Part shown: positions 1-10,185 of the stretch, piece by piece
Layout of the letters: each line of letters begins with the position of its first letter
How positions within the stretch are numbered: the first letter of the stretch is position 1
From: Marisa cornuarietis
Taxonomy: Eukaryota; Mollusca; Gastropoda; Architaenioglossa; Ampullariidae
Direction: 5' to 3'
Length of the DNA: 64,000 bases
Assembly: GCA_004794655.1 (NCBI GenBank)
Contig: SMMW01000568.1
Location: forward strand, 2,221,001 to 2,285,000
Notes under the pieces: generated by a model
Told to the model about the DNA's origin: nothing
The model's input: the letters and a program-made list of their open reading frames with translations, nothing else
Database searches by the model: none
Position numbers and translations under genes: made by a program

Positions 1-333
1 AATATACTGCCTCGCGTTGTGTTCTTTTTTTTCCATCTATCTTCGGCACCCGCACTCAGCCGACCTTGGAGTACACAAAAGACCCTGCTTTTACTCTAGA
101 TCAAAAGTGTGTTCTCTGCGGTGTATCGCTCAGCTCCTTGATCCTCGTGTGTGTTCTGCTGCTCGACACGATTACAATGGACGACACAATTTCTTTCTCT
201 CTACCGATTCTCATTCATCTCGTTCACACGATGAGGACACATACATCACGCTAGCATACGGACTAAGACACTTACACAAGTGAGTAAGTTTCAAAGACAT
301 AAAGTTTATTTACATAATGCACACCTATAACTA

Positions 334-558
334 CTAGTATCCCTATCCTAACTTACCTACTTAGCTAGTATCCCTATCCTAACTTACCTACTCAGCTAAA
401 TCTGTAGAGCCTCTTTTCAGCGGACCAAGCTACCTTGCGGTAGGCTTGATACTTCTCTCGCACTCGAGTGGGGGGCGAGGTTGGGGAGGTAGTTGAAGTG
501 ACGAGAGCCTCTTTTCAGCGGACCAAGCTACCTTGCGGTAGACTTGACACTTCTCTCG
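334..558. repeat. Two short tandem duplications
   Basis: A 31-bp unit beginning CTAGTATCCC is present twice back to back (334-364 and 365-395). A 55-bp unit beginning AGAGCCTCTTTTCAGCGGAC occurs at 406-460 and again at 504-558, separated by 43 bp. Both pairs are read directly. They may belong to the end of an unidentified mobile element; no coding homology is visible in 1-800. Confidence 0.75.
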
Positions 559-1353
559 AACTTCGAACCACCAGTTTACTGCTCGTCCAAGCAGGACCAG
601 TTGCCTTTCGACAAACAGGTCCAGAGAATGACTTTTCTCTGGTATTTATACTAAAATAGCTGGGTGCTACGTCACCCGTTGTGCGGTCAGCCTGCCTCGC
701 GATGCTCCGCTCGCGCGACCAAGCGTGGGGTGGAAGGGGGTGCGGGGTAGGGGGAAGAAAGCACCGTCAGCGGTACAAGCTATCTAGCGCTCCCGCTACA
801 ATATATTTATAAAGATTGTTATTGTTGTTAATCATGCAAGCAAAACATTAATCATATTGTAATCATTATTATCCTGGTATATACTGAAATCCTGAAAAAA
901 TAAAGCAGCTTAAATACAAACTTGCTGTAGATGGAAGGTAAATCTTAGAGAGTTGAAAAAGTAATTTTTCGACTAGTCATTTCCTAGAGGAATACGGGTG
1001 TAAAGGGAAAAACTGTACAAAACGTTCCGTGTCCTTGATCTTTTATTATAATCAGCTTCTGGATGGAGGGCAGTGAAGCTAGAGTAAGAGAGAGAGAGAG
1101 AAAGAGACTGATCGCGGGGACCAGTAGAGTCCAGTCAACGACTTTCTGCCCCACAGTCGAACGAGGTAACCATCAGTAATCATACGAGGGAGGTAACCAT
1201 CACTAATAATGCATCATAAAGAGACGTAAGCCCTTTTAGACATGTATCTCCTTTGGTTCCTTTTACTGCAGTTTTACCGTACATCGTGAAGAGATGTAAA
1301 TCTCTTTAAAACATGTAATATTTGTAGTCTAGTCACTGTAAATGCAACTTTAC
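559..1353. other. Non-coding stretch, no gene recognised
   Basis: A GC-rich patch lies at about 670-780 and a short GA run at about 1085-1105. No coding signal or RNA gene was recognised. The CTLD exons expected downstream of the minus-strand lectin fragment at 1354-3542 are not here, so that gene is either broken or its last exons lie to the left of the window. Confidence 0.5.
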
Positions 1354-1859
1354 CGTAGCGAGGATGAGCGTCGGCAGAACGACTCGAACGAGCGACAGCG
1401 CTGTTTCCGTTTGCAGCCGCCACATCTGAGCGCAAGTTCTCACCAGTGACACCTAAATAAACAGAAAAAAACAAGAGATTAGTCACCTACAACAGGTATC
1501 AGTATATAATCGTATCTGTGGGATCAATGCTCAAGGAAGTGTTCACAAAACCTTACTTAAATTTCCAAAGCTGGCGTCACCCGTCCAGTTCTTCGCTCCC
1601 GGCCCTCGACGGTGTTGTTGTGACTGTGGCCTTATATTTCTGTTTGTCTGCTCCCGAATGTCTGTCTGGTTTTTATAGTCACTATGTGCAATCTCTGGAG
1701 CCCACTGGTAGTTCTTAGACCAAACTATCAGCTTACGCTTACCCATATTGCATTCTGGTGACCAGAGACTACTGAAATATCAAAAGTTTTCAAGGCAACT
1801 AACGATACATAAAGATACATTCTTGCCCCCTTTCCCCTAAATCAAAATACTCTCAGTCC

Positions 1860-2004
1860 TTGTTATTTGGTTCCTCTTTGCGTTTTCTGTATTTTTTTTG
1901 TATTCGTCATCAGTACTGTTGTTTATCCTTCCGTTGTTCATGTGTTGTTTGTTTGTTTTTCTGTCCCTCGTATGTCATCTATGTCTCGTTCTTGTTCTGA
2001 AGCG
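1860..2004 (+). mobile_element. 3' tail fragment of a CR1/jockey-like non-LTR element
   Basis: The stretch matches the 3' untranslated tail of the longer copies ending near 62.0 kb and 26.0 kb, including TCTGTCCCTCGTATG and TCTTGTTCTGAAGCG. It stops abruptly where the hAT transposase remnant begins, so one element probably interrupted the other. Confidence 0.55.
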
Positions 2005-2638
2005 TTAACACTTGCCGCTAACTCTTCTGTAGTTTCAAAATCGCTGTTTGTACCGCGAATAAATACCAAGAGTTGAGTGGTGTCAGATGCATCGGTGGAC
2101 TCGTCAGCGGCAATAGAAAACATTTCGAAACTCGCGATTTTGTCCCTTAGTTTTGACGAGATTTTTCCCTTATCTTCCACTCGTCGTGCAATTGCCATAC
2201 GAGAAAGGCTGACGGCTTCAACTGCATTCTTCTATCAGGACACATTTCCTCCACTACTGCTAGCTAGCACTTTTTTACGTATTCACCGTCGGAAAAATGG
2301 CTTCACTTCTCTGCTCAAAATGTGAGCAACTCGGTAGCTTGCCCTTACCGCCGCCTCATTTTCTTGCCTATTTTTGGTAAATATTCTCGTCAAGCCTCCA
2401 ATTTCTTGACGTAACTTAGTAATCTTTTCTTCGCGGCTCAAACCAAGGATGCCGCCATACTTATTCTTGTGCTTTGTTTCATAGTGCAGCTCAATGTTGT
2501 GTTCCTTAAAAACAGCCACACTTTCTTTGCAAATCAAACACGTTGGCTTGTTATGTTGCAAAAAAAGTAAAGATGTGTCCACTTTTCTTGGAAGTTTCTG
2601 CACTCAGAGTCCACATTTCGTTTCTTTGACTCTCCCAT
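2005..2638 (-). pseudogene. hAT transposase remnant (GTF2IRD2/ZBED-like)
   Basis: Read on the minus strand, the fragment starts at ATG 2638 and shows a BED-type zinc finger (CLICKESVAVFKEH, then H-x3-H-like LHYETKH), the segment ILSREVKPFF, and further on SIAADESTDASDTTQLLVF, all typical of hAT transposases related to the GTF2IRD2 C-terminal half. Reading frame is lost at least twice: near 2560-2600 and between 2283 and 2198, where stops interrupt the region after ILSREVKPFF. The catalytic C-terminal half is missing. It is a dead fragment lying in an intron of the truncated lectin gene. Confidence 0.75.
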
Positions 2639-3539
2639 TTCACCAGCGCACAAATGTGACTCGCCACGACCCGAGAACATTTTCATTCTAGAGACCACGA
2701 AAGGTGTTGAGGGTAACTTTTGTGCAGTTTGACTTTTCTTAAAAAGTGGACTCCTTGGTTATTGAACTAACTAGAAAACACACCTATGTTAAAATAAAAG
2801 AAACTGTCTTAAACTACATTTTAATCGAGGTACCCCAGAGTTATGAAACTAATCATGCAGTTTCCAAATGTTTATAATATATAAATATCTTTCTATAAAC
2901 ATTTTATTATGGCGATCAGCAAGCCTGCATTTCTCAGTGTTTTACTACTTAATTGCTTATTACATGTCTTTCTTTTAAAACATGTATATATAATATAGAG
3001 TTTTATTTATTCTGTCAAGGTAATGGTAGTATTGTCAAGGCAACAACAACCTTCGCTAATAAACTGATCACAGATAAAGTTTTTAACTACAAAATCAAGT
3101 GATGAGAAAAATAACTTGCCCAAGGTGACAATCATGACAAAGGTCAGAGCTAGTGGTGTTATGAAGGTGACACGAGGTGATGGTAAGGTGGCCTGAAATA
3201 AATTAGTAACTACACAGACGATGGAATTCGATCGAGGACATCAATAAGCAGCAACCGAAAAGAGAACAAATAAACATATTCTTTACATGCACTAAAATAG
3301 AGTGCGTCCATGACTATCTGTTGAATATAAAACATGAATCGAAAACAAAAAAATATTGAAATAGTGATCAAAAAAGTAAAATCTGCTAGATGCAAAGTTT
3401 GTCAATCACTTGACTGCGACGGTTTCCTTAAGTTTTATTTTCTATTTTGATATTCTTAAAAGGATTACAGAGCTGCTGTAAAGTGACCAAACTTTAGACA
3501 AAATTTAGATAAGTAGTCTTATTGTTCATAAACTCTAAC

Positions 3540-3634
3540 CATCTGAAGACGCCTGTACTTCTCGCTGTTTTCACGTCGTTCGTAGAGGAACGACCACGGA
3601 CTGTCTGAATACAGCGCGGCATCAGCAATTTATA
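3540..3634 (-). promoter_or_regulatory. Lectin core promoter and start exon, copy 1
   Basis: Minus strand TATAAAT occupies 3634-3628 and an initiator-like TTCAGAC places the cap at A3606, 28 nt downstream, the spacing usual for TATA promoters. The 67-nt exon has no earlier ATG and ends exactly with ATG (3542-3540). The following donor GTTAGAG differs from the consensus seen in the other copies. Confidence 0.65.
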
Positions 3635-3915
3635 CTCACGTCCTGACTCCCAGCTGGCATCGGGAGTAAATAGTTTGTGAGTGAACCAGTAACAACAGGT
3701 ATTCACGTCCCGAGAGGCGTGGTGTGACATGAACACGCCCTGTCATCAATATGCTTTTATGTCGTTTGAAACTCAAAGACAATTCAAAGCTCGCGCACCA
3801 ATGACGAGTGAAAGTGCAAGGGAGGGGAAAGAAAATGTATGACTGAGCTGGAATTGTGGGGAGGAACGTGGTAAGTTGAATGACTGTGAGGCTGCTACTG
3901 CGCCTCGACACAATG

Positions 3916-3923
3916 TGACGTCA
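3916..3923. promoter_or_regulatory. CRE palindrome TGACGTCA
   Basis: A perfect CREB/ATF-type octamer lies about 310 bp upstream of the predicted cap site at 3606. The same octamer is in the equivalent place upstream of the intact gene (28058-28065) and in the inverted upstream module at 22841-22848. The conservation is observed; use by CREB/ATF factors is inferred. Confidence 0.5.
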
Positions 3924-4392
3924 CTGGACGAAGCAATTTGGTGGCCTCCATGTCTCGCCTTGGAGCTGCACCATTTTGCTAGAAAAACACATTTCTGTCC
4001 TCACCTCCTGAGATCAGTCTGTTTTCATTTCTCCAAATAATTGGGAAACACTTTTGCTGAAATACATTGTCGTATTTTACACGACGGCTTTCAACAGGAA
4101 ACAAACTAAAAACCTAGTACAGCAAAAAATCACCAAGAAACTTGTTAAGGGTGGAAGGTAGGGCATTACTAGAAAACGTTTTTTAGTACAGTGCTCCATA
4201 ACTGTCTTCTTCTTATGCATATATCAACTGGGCAAGTTCAGAATAACAGTGGGTGGGTAAAGGGGGAGGGTAGCGTGACATGTATGGTAGTGCGCGTATT
4301 GTTTGTTTGTTGGTGTGAAGAAGTTACAAACGAGAAATAAAAGAAAGAATAACATAAAAAAGAAAAGTTATTTGATCTACATTATGGTCGAA

Positions 4393-4394
<2 letters not shown>

Positions 4395-4441
<47 letters not shown>
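4395..4441. repeat. (GT)n microsatellite
   Basis: About 23 uninterrupted GT units. Confidence 0.95.
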
Positions 4442-4442
<1 letters not shown>

Positions 4443-4469
4443 TATAATAAGCTGAAGGGTTGTTACGGT

Positions 4470-4640
4470 GACTGGCACGGCGATTATCAACTGCTCAAAG
4501 GAGCGACTGATGTCACCCACCATTGATCATCAATGACGTGATGAGTGAAACAATTATCGAGTGACTAGCCTGTTTACCAAAGGCTCTCATTACCGCAATC
4601 CGAGCAACATGTACACCGTGAAAACACTTGTATGAAAAGA
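4470..4640 (-). repeat. Inverted copy of the module at 17.8-17.96 kb
   Basis: The reverse complement matches the end of the 15.3-18 kb duplication, including the text around GAGAGCCTTTG, AACAGGCTAGTCA and CAGTTGATAA. It shows that inverted as well as direct duplication shaped the locus. No coding content was recognised. Confidence 0.6.
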
Positions 4641-5489
4641 ATAAGGACAAAAAAGTCATTGGATTGAGCAGTCATTATTAGGTCTTCTAACGCCTAGACA
4701 TGCCTCTCAGATCACCCAACTATCCACGCAGAGATATTCCTGGAAGATGACAGTGACGTCTTGTGGTAATATGCTGGTGACCTGTGACAGGAAATGCCGG
4801 ATCACCTATGCTAAAAGACCCACATTTTGCATCCAGACTAACAAGTGGTGCTTCTTCAAAAGTTACAATATTGTCGACCGAATAGATCGAAATTTACAGA
4901 AGTTTTTGTGTGGTGCTAAGTCTTCGGTTATCAAGAATCTCGGATGATTTTATCATGTAATAGACTGTTAATATGTTTGGCTTACTTTTGAAACATATAT
5001 CTTTAATGCCCGGCGAATGCTTTTATAAGCTTAGTTAACATCCACTCAAATTTCCTGTATCTCCACAGTTGGAAATGACACAAGCAACAGGTGCTGTTTA
5101 CTGAATATTAAAACCTGTTTCAACGACTCAAGGTCGAGTGTCGAATTGCATAGTATTATGAGTTGAATCAATAACGCAGATCTCTTGTTCATGATATATT
5201 TTTGAAAAAGTAGTTTGAATAGACAAGAAGACATCATTGTAGCGTCCACATGCTAATCCTTGCGTATTATGTCGTATTTGACTGGATTATTGCTCATTGT
5301 TTGGCGTATGGTCTTTGTTACTTATTTCTGGTTGTATAAACTGCGGATGGCCTTACTGGGGATGCTAGTGTCAACATGTCTGTTTTGGTTCATTTGGAGA
5401 GATATATCTCTTAATATTTGCAAACATTTGTATAGCAGATTTTTCATGGTAACAGCCTGCACAGAAAGGGAAAAAAAGGTAAAGGTCAT
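4641..5489. other. Gap with no recognised gene
   Basis: A-T rich sequence with only short open frames that show no domain, no splice context and no homologue elsewhere in the window. Confidence 0.5.
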
Positions 5490-5612
5490 CGCATAACCTT
5501 TTCAGGTCGTTGGGGAGTGAGGTGTTAGAGACCTCACGTTTTTCCGGGCCAGCTTTTACATGAGGGTGGTGCCAATCTCCTCTCCCTCGCTGCCTTACAG
5601 AAAGGTGTCAGT
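5490..5612 (-). mobile_element. tRNA-derived SINE fragment
   Basis: The reverse complement matches the body of the SINE at 19.3-19.47 kb: GCAGCGAGGGAGAGGAGATT, then CACCACCCTCATGTAAAAGC, then a GACCTTTACCTTT-like tail. The tRNA-like head with the A and B boxes is missing, so it is 5' truncated. Confidence 0.65.
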
Positions 5613-5839
5613 GTGGGATTTTGATGTTCAACACAAGAGGCTTATGCTAGTGTAGTGCTTCATTACCAACACTAATGAGTATACTGTAGCAGGGACAGAA
5701 TGAGACATGAGACTATTTTTGTAGCTATCGCTGAGTTGAGCAGCGAACTGTTAGCAAATTCACTATCCTGATTTCTAACAACTTTATTGAGAAAGGAATT
5801 TTGGCCTAGCAAACAGGACTACCGATCAGCATCTATCTT

Positions 5840-6070
5840 TATAATTTTAAACACTGTTAGGCTTTAAATCTTTTTTTGATAGTTTAAACCACAATTTTAG
5901 ATTTTTAAAACTAAACCAGCTTTAAGTAAGATAGAGTTGTTTTAAGTCTTTTTCGTCCTGTCAGTACAATTTTTTTATGTTCTTGTGCAATGCATCTAAA
6001 TGGCAGAGAAGCGATTTTTTTTTCTTTAGAACAGTTTTAAGGTTTAGAAACATGTTGTGCAACTGGCCCC
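5840..6070 (-). mobile_element. MITE, partial copy
   Basis: It is an inverted, one-ended copy of the complete element at 35743-36006. The terminus TGTTGTGCAACTGGCCCC is present at 6053-6070 and the interior matches, but the opposite terminus is absent. Confidence 0.7.
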
Positions 6071-6540
6071 TGGGCTACGAGTTTTCTTTGTGGAAAACAC
6101 TTCATGTTGAGGCCCATCTATATGGCAGGAGCACTCACGAAAAAAATTGTAAAACAAAAGAATTGAGAATGAAGTATGTTTTCTCTATTCCAGCAATAAA
6201 CTTTTAAGCATACATTAGAAATGGGTGATCGAAGACATCAGAAGCTGTAGATTGCTTCCAGACTGTTCCCTTAACTGTCATAGCGATATTTTCAAAGATA
6301 TGCTCAACGATTTAATGCTATTAAATTAGTCATGCGGCTTCATAATGCTTATTTTACATAAATATATTAATATATGTTCTGTTTTAAATAAACTTTTTAT
6401 TGCGGTGATCAGTTCTATTTATCAGTTTAAGTTTTATTTTCTCTTTTTGATATTCTTAAAATAGGATTGCAGCCCTGCTGTAAAGTGACCCAGTTTATAA
6501 AATATTTGGATAACTAGTCTTATCGTTCATAAACTCTTAC

Positions 6541-6626
6541 CATCTGAAGACGCCTGTACTTCTCGCTGTTTTCACGTCGTTCGTAGAGGAGACTGTCTGA
6601 ACACAGCGCGGTATCAGCAATTTATA
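6541..6626 (-). promoter_or_regulatory. Lectin core promoter and start exon, copy 2 (orphan)
   Basis: Minus strand TATAAAT (6626-6620) is followed 28 nt later by the cap motif TCAGAC (A6598). The exon ends with ATG at 6543-6541 and a good donor GTAAGAG. Nine bases of the untranslated leader seen in other copies are deleted. No signal-peptide exon follows on the minus strand, and the upstream region is interrupted by a LINE tail and a microsatellite, so this copy drives no recognisable gene. Confidence 0.65.
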
Positions 6627-6667
6627 CTCACCTCCAGCTTCCCAGCTGACATCGGGAGTCAATAAGC

Positions 6668-6735
6668 GTTAAGAGTATGCTCTATATGAGTGTGAATGTG
6701 CGCTATAAAAATCTTCATTTATTATTATTATTAAA
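6668..6735 (+). mobile_element. CR1/jockey-like LINE tail inserted in promoter copy 2
   Basis: GTTAAGAGTATGCTCTATAT, then GCGCTATAAAAATCTTCA and a run of ATT match the 3' end of the copy finishing near 62.0 kb. It splits the promoter-upstream module, whose sequence resumes at about 6735. Confidence 0.7.
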
Positions 6736-6813
6736 TAGATTGTGAGAGAAGGTGAGTCAGTTACAACAGGTATTCACGCCCCATGAGGCGTGGTGTGACA
6801 TGAACACGCCTCG

Positions 6814-6859
6814 TAATAATAATAATAATAATAATAACAACAACAACAACAACAACAAC
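6814..6859. repeat. (AAT)n(AAC)n microsatellite
   Basis: Uninterrupted AAT units pass into AAC units. Confidence 0.95.
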
Positions 6860-7329
6860 GAGCGATGTTTCTTCATTGGACTTGAAGACATGCACACTCA
6901 CTGTTACAAATACTCAGGGCGCGTAAGTTTTTTTCACCACCTTTCTAGTGGCAGGTGAGAATGCCGATGTTTGAAGGCTTCTATCTTTAAAATTAAGCAT
7001 AATTATGTAGTCATATTTTGGGAATTATTATTTTAAAACGATTTTAAAAAATGTTGCTCTCGGTTTGTCCTTGGATCAAACAGTTCCTTTTGGCAAGGGA
7101 GGAGCAGTGTAGGCGAGTGTTTTTCAGGGGAGATAATCACGCTTATCTGTGCCATTTGTTTACGTGATCCTTGTTGTTTTGGTCTTGTATGCCTGTCGTA
7201 TCACCGACATATCCACGCAGATAGAATGTAAAATGAACCCTAACGTTTTCAGAACCTTAGACAGTACGAAACACGCTCTTAAAATTTCAGAAAAGATACA
7301 CTATGAAATTTAAAAGTAACGAAACTGGT

Positions 7330-7886
7330 GTTATAGACATTTTATTTCAATTCCAAACAACAAACTACTTGGTTTTCCCTTCAGCGTAATCTTCCTTAAG
7401 CCTAATGCACTTTTCCATCTTTCTCTGCCATACTTCTATGCACTGCTGAAAGGATTCTTCTGGGATGTCCCTCAGCTTCGTCGTTACGCCTCACTTGATG
7501 GCTTCCACACTTTTAAAACGGGTTCCCTTGAAGATACCCTTGAGCTTGACGGAAAGAAAAAAGCCACATGGAGCAAGATCAAGTGAATAGTGATGTTGTT
7601 TATATACGACGATATTCTCGGCCAGGAACTGGCGGACACCCAGAGCGTTGTGATCTGGTGCATTGTATTAGTGAAGCACCCGAGAAGAATCCTCGTAGCA
7701 GTGCGTAGAAGACCGCCAACGAAGGGTGGAAAAGTGAATGAGACTTGGGATTAATTAAAAGGGAAGCAATGTATGTGATTGGAACTGAAATAAATTGTGT
7801 GACTATAGTCCCATTACTCACCATCTGAGCGATCGAGAAAAAAAAAGAAAGAAAAAAAGTCCCATTACTCTTCAGACACACCTCGT
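7330..7886 (-). mobile_element. mariner-type transposon remnant
   Basis: The minus strand begins with a mariner-like terminal repeat (TACGAGGTGTGTCTGAAGAG, 7886-7867) and ends with the C-terminal part of a mariner transposase: NAPDHNALGVRQFLAENIVV, HYSLDLAPCGFFL, LKGIFKGTRFKSVEAIK, and PEESFQQCIEVWQRKMEKCI. The SLDLAPCGFF motif corresponds to the SPDLAPxDFF signature. Stops interrupt the frame and most of the N-terminal half is deleted, so it is a non-functional, internally deleted copy. Confidence 0.75.
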
Positions 7887-7898
7887 ATAATCAGGGGC

Positions 7899-7904
7899 TT
7901 TATT
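7899..7904 (-). promoter_or_regulatory. Probable polyadenylation signal
   Basis: AATAAA on the minus strand, about 107 bp beyond the stop codon of the pyruvyl transferase gene. Confidence 0.5.
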
Positions 7905-8010
7905 TTTTGTTTTACAAAAATTGGTTCTTATAATTTGGAGAGGAGGTTTTCCGTGACGTGTGTTTTAGTATTACAAAGTCCAAATGGGTAAAACAAAGTT
8001 GAAGCGTATG

Positions 8011-9477
8011 TTAATACTTTGCTCTCCAATAAGTCATGACCGAAGGGAGGGAACTTTTGTATTTCTGTAAAAGCTCTTGCGCCTTCTCCAGTGCCTCCTC
8101 TCCTGTCGTGACCAGGACCGTGTTGGATAACCCCGCCGTCCACGTGCGGCGGAAGGAGGAGAGTTTGAAGTAGGGCGGGTTGTCAATCAGCACGTGCGGG
8201 ATTCCCAGCAGCACAGACAGGATGTGGCCGTGCAGTCGGTCAGTGATCACCACGCGCCCGCGCTGTAAGAACGACATCCCGTTGAAGGCTATAAGAAAAG
8301 AAGATTCCATGGGTGATTTGCCCTTGTTAGTCGTCCATTCCCACCAGTCACCTACTTGCACTCTGAGGTTGGCAGGGATCTCCGGTATCTTATATTTAGA
8401 AGACTCGGTATCCCCTCTCTTGAGCCACACGATGTCGTGGGTGGGCGGCATAGTGCGCGGGACATGGCCCAGACCAAATGCCATGTCGGGCATCAGCATG
8501 AGTTTCGTTCCCGGAAAATGTTTCTGCGCCAGACCCAGTGACTGCCTGTCCCGCAAGAAGATGGTCAGATTCTCCCTGTGGGAGTAGAGCTCTCTACACA
8601 TGTTCAGATGGTTCTCGTGACCCTTGGTAATCCATATGCTCTGTGAAAGTAACACGCAGGGGAAGTCAGGGAAAAGCTTGAGGATCTTTTTCCTAATGAA
8701 GTCCTCGTGTGGGTACCCCACAAGGTTGCCACCTCCGTGAAGGAGGATCATTAAGGAGGATGGGGTGAAGTTCTTGCTAATTTCGTGTGCTTCGTTAAGC
8801 TTAGCATCGCTGCACATAGAGGTGGAGCAGTAGAACACCACTGTGACGTTGAGTCTTCGCAACAGCACCACCTCTCCCACGGTAATTGCTGGATCCCCCT
8901 TGTTCTCTGACGTAGAAAAGTCCAGTAGCATGACGTGACGTCGTCCCCCCAAGACTGACGTCATCACTTTCACGTGCAACCGCTGTATCTCCCAGATCAC
9001 CTCCTCATTTGTGCTTAGATGAGGCGCCAGGCGGTCCGTGTCGAAGGGATGCTTGGTGTAGTCGAGAGACAGGAACTCGGCCCACTGTGACAAGAGTGTG
9101 GCGTTGTCTGGTGGACCCGGCCAGTTCAGACCAAAGGGAGCTGACTCTGTACGGCATTCAGGTCTCAGCGGAAGTGACTGCTGGTCGTAGTCTGCTCTAA
9201 GATACAGCAGGGTACGGTGCAAGGGTGGCAATGTGTTCATAGATGTGAGAGATAAGAGTAATGCCGCACTGATGAGGGCTACAGCCAAAGAGCGACGTCT
9301 TCCAGAACACGCGGCCATTTTTAAGTCCATGACACCTGTGGAAAAAGAGTGCATCGCCGGTGATAGGACGTCCATTTTTTCAGTGTCTAAGTCATTGACA
9401 ATCTGACAAAGTTTTTTTTGTTTGAAATTCAGTGTCACTTTTATTTCTTGTACGTCAGAACTAGCACTTATGGTCAT
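8011..9477 (-). CDS. Polysaccharide pyruvyl transferase-family protein, type II membrane
   Basis: Family members move a pyruvyl group from phosphoenolpyruvate to a sugar, forming a pyruvate ketal. The 488-residue frame shows the family signatures in order: ENKGDPAIT (191-199, the N-x-GD motif), LLHGGGNLVGY (245-255), IFLRDRQSL (306-314) and ITDRLHGHILSVLLGIPHVL (411-430). A single hydrophobic segment (about 63-79) after the basic GRRRS gives a type II topology, suggesting action in the Golgi lumen. Four N-glycosylation sequons (N125, N210, N236, N303) agree with a lumenal catalytic domain. Met50 (9330) is a likelier start than Met1: a splice acceptor CTCTTTTTCCACAG lies just before it (exon from 9335), so residues 1-49 may be intron. 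The coding part shows no other intron. The transporter gene lies about 0.7 kb upstream on the same strand. The acceptor sugar is unknown; the family call is firm and the location inferred. Confidence 0.88.
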   Translation of the reverse strand: MTISASSDVQEIKVTLNFKQKKLCQIVNDLDTEKMDVLSPAMHSFSTGVMDLKMAACSGRRRSLAVALISAALLLSLTSMNTLPPLHRTLLYLRADYDQQSLPLRPECRTESAPFGLNWPGPPDNATLLSQWAEFLSLDYTKHPFDTDRLAPHLSTNEEVIWEIQRLHVKVMTSVLGGRRHVMLLDFSTSENKGDPAITVGEVVLLRRLNVTVVFYCSTSMCSDAKLNEAHEISKNFTPSSLMILLHGGGNLVGYPHEDFIRKKILKLFPDFPCVLLSQSIWITKGHENHLNMCRELYSHRENLTIFLRDRQSLGLAQKHFPGTKLMLMPDMAFGLGHVPRTMPPTHDIVWLKRGDTESSKYKIPEIPANLRVQVGDWWEWTTNKGKSPMESSFLIAFNGMSFLQRGRVVITDRLHGHILSVLLGIPHVLIDNPPYFKLSSFRRTWTAGLSNTVLVTTGEEALEKAQELLQKYKSSLPSVMTYWRAKY

Positions 9478-10185
9478 CGGTAGTCACAGCAGGTTAAACT
9501 TACTTGAGAAACTCAATTGAGCAGATTAGGAAGTGATGTTACCAAACGGAGTAACGTACCCTTGATTCCTGAAGAAAGGATAAGATTACGCGTGTCTTTC
9601 TCGGTTAATGACAAAGCGGGAATCCTACTACTATAACGAAAAATTGAAAAAGCAGTAACAATATACCAAACCTGAAATGTATTAATTAAAACTAAAATAT
9701 GTCAAGCAAGGAAATATAAAACGATAAACACAATAATTTATTTTCACTTAGAGACAAAACGGCAAACAGATAAAGACAATATTGCAATTTCAACATAAAG
9801 TTTTTATGACTTCAGTTACTCTCTGATCATTAATTCAGTAAGAACGTTAAGTACCAAATATTTACTTTGGTGGTTATCAAAACATTTTTCTCGATTTTGT
9901 TGAGCTAAATCAGTTACGACATCCGTCTTATTTGTTTTACATGGGAAAGAATATTCGAAATAGTCCCTTCCAATAAATTACCGGCTGCTAAAACATGTGA
10001 CGGTCTAGCCTTAACCCAGAAATACAAGGTTCTGGACGCTGTCTGCGGTTAGTTGGTATGTCTCAGAAAAGTAGGCAAATTGGCCAGGTAAACGTGCTTC
10101 ATAAATATAACTCCTGTCGGTCTTTTAACTTTTCCAAGGTTCGTTGCGCTTTTATAATTGCATGGATTTGATACTTTAACTTCAG
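9478..10185. other. Intergenic space between transporter and pyruvyl transferase
   Basis: About 0.7 kb, A-T rich, no coding sequence recognised. It should contain the 5' untranslated exon and promoter of the pyruvyl transferase gene, and perhaps a final exon of the transporter; no TATA-initiator pair as clear as in the lectin cassettes was found. Confidence 0.45.

Larger units (their letters stand above)
1354..3542 (-). pseudogene. Truncated C-type-lectin-type gene, exons 1-3 only
   Basis: Three exons match the intact lectin gene at 23.3-27.7 kb. Exon 1 (cap about 3606) ends with ATG at 3542-3540. Exon 2 (3192-3120, 73 nt) encodes a hydrophobic signal peptide containing TFITPLALTFVMIVTLG. 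Exon 3 (1452-1354, 99 nt) encodes GVTGENLRSDVAAA onward and ends at TACG|GTAAAG. Exon phases agree (ATG|, phase 1, phase 1). Exon 3 carries nine extra codons compared with the 24.8 kb copy, in frame. The exon 1 donor is GTTAGAG where the other three copies have GTAAGAG or GTAAGAT, so splicing is probably weakened. A hAT remnant and a LINE tail occupy the intron between exons 2 and 3. No CTLD exon follows before position 1. It is either a broken gene or a gene cut by the window edge; the poor donor favours decay. Confidence 0.6.

Noticed and set aside
8180..8587. Plus-strand 135-residue frame
   Set aside because: Antisense shadow of the conserved pyruvyl transferase domain.
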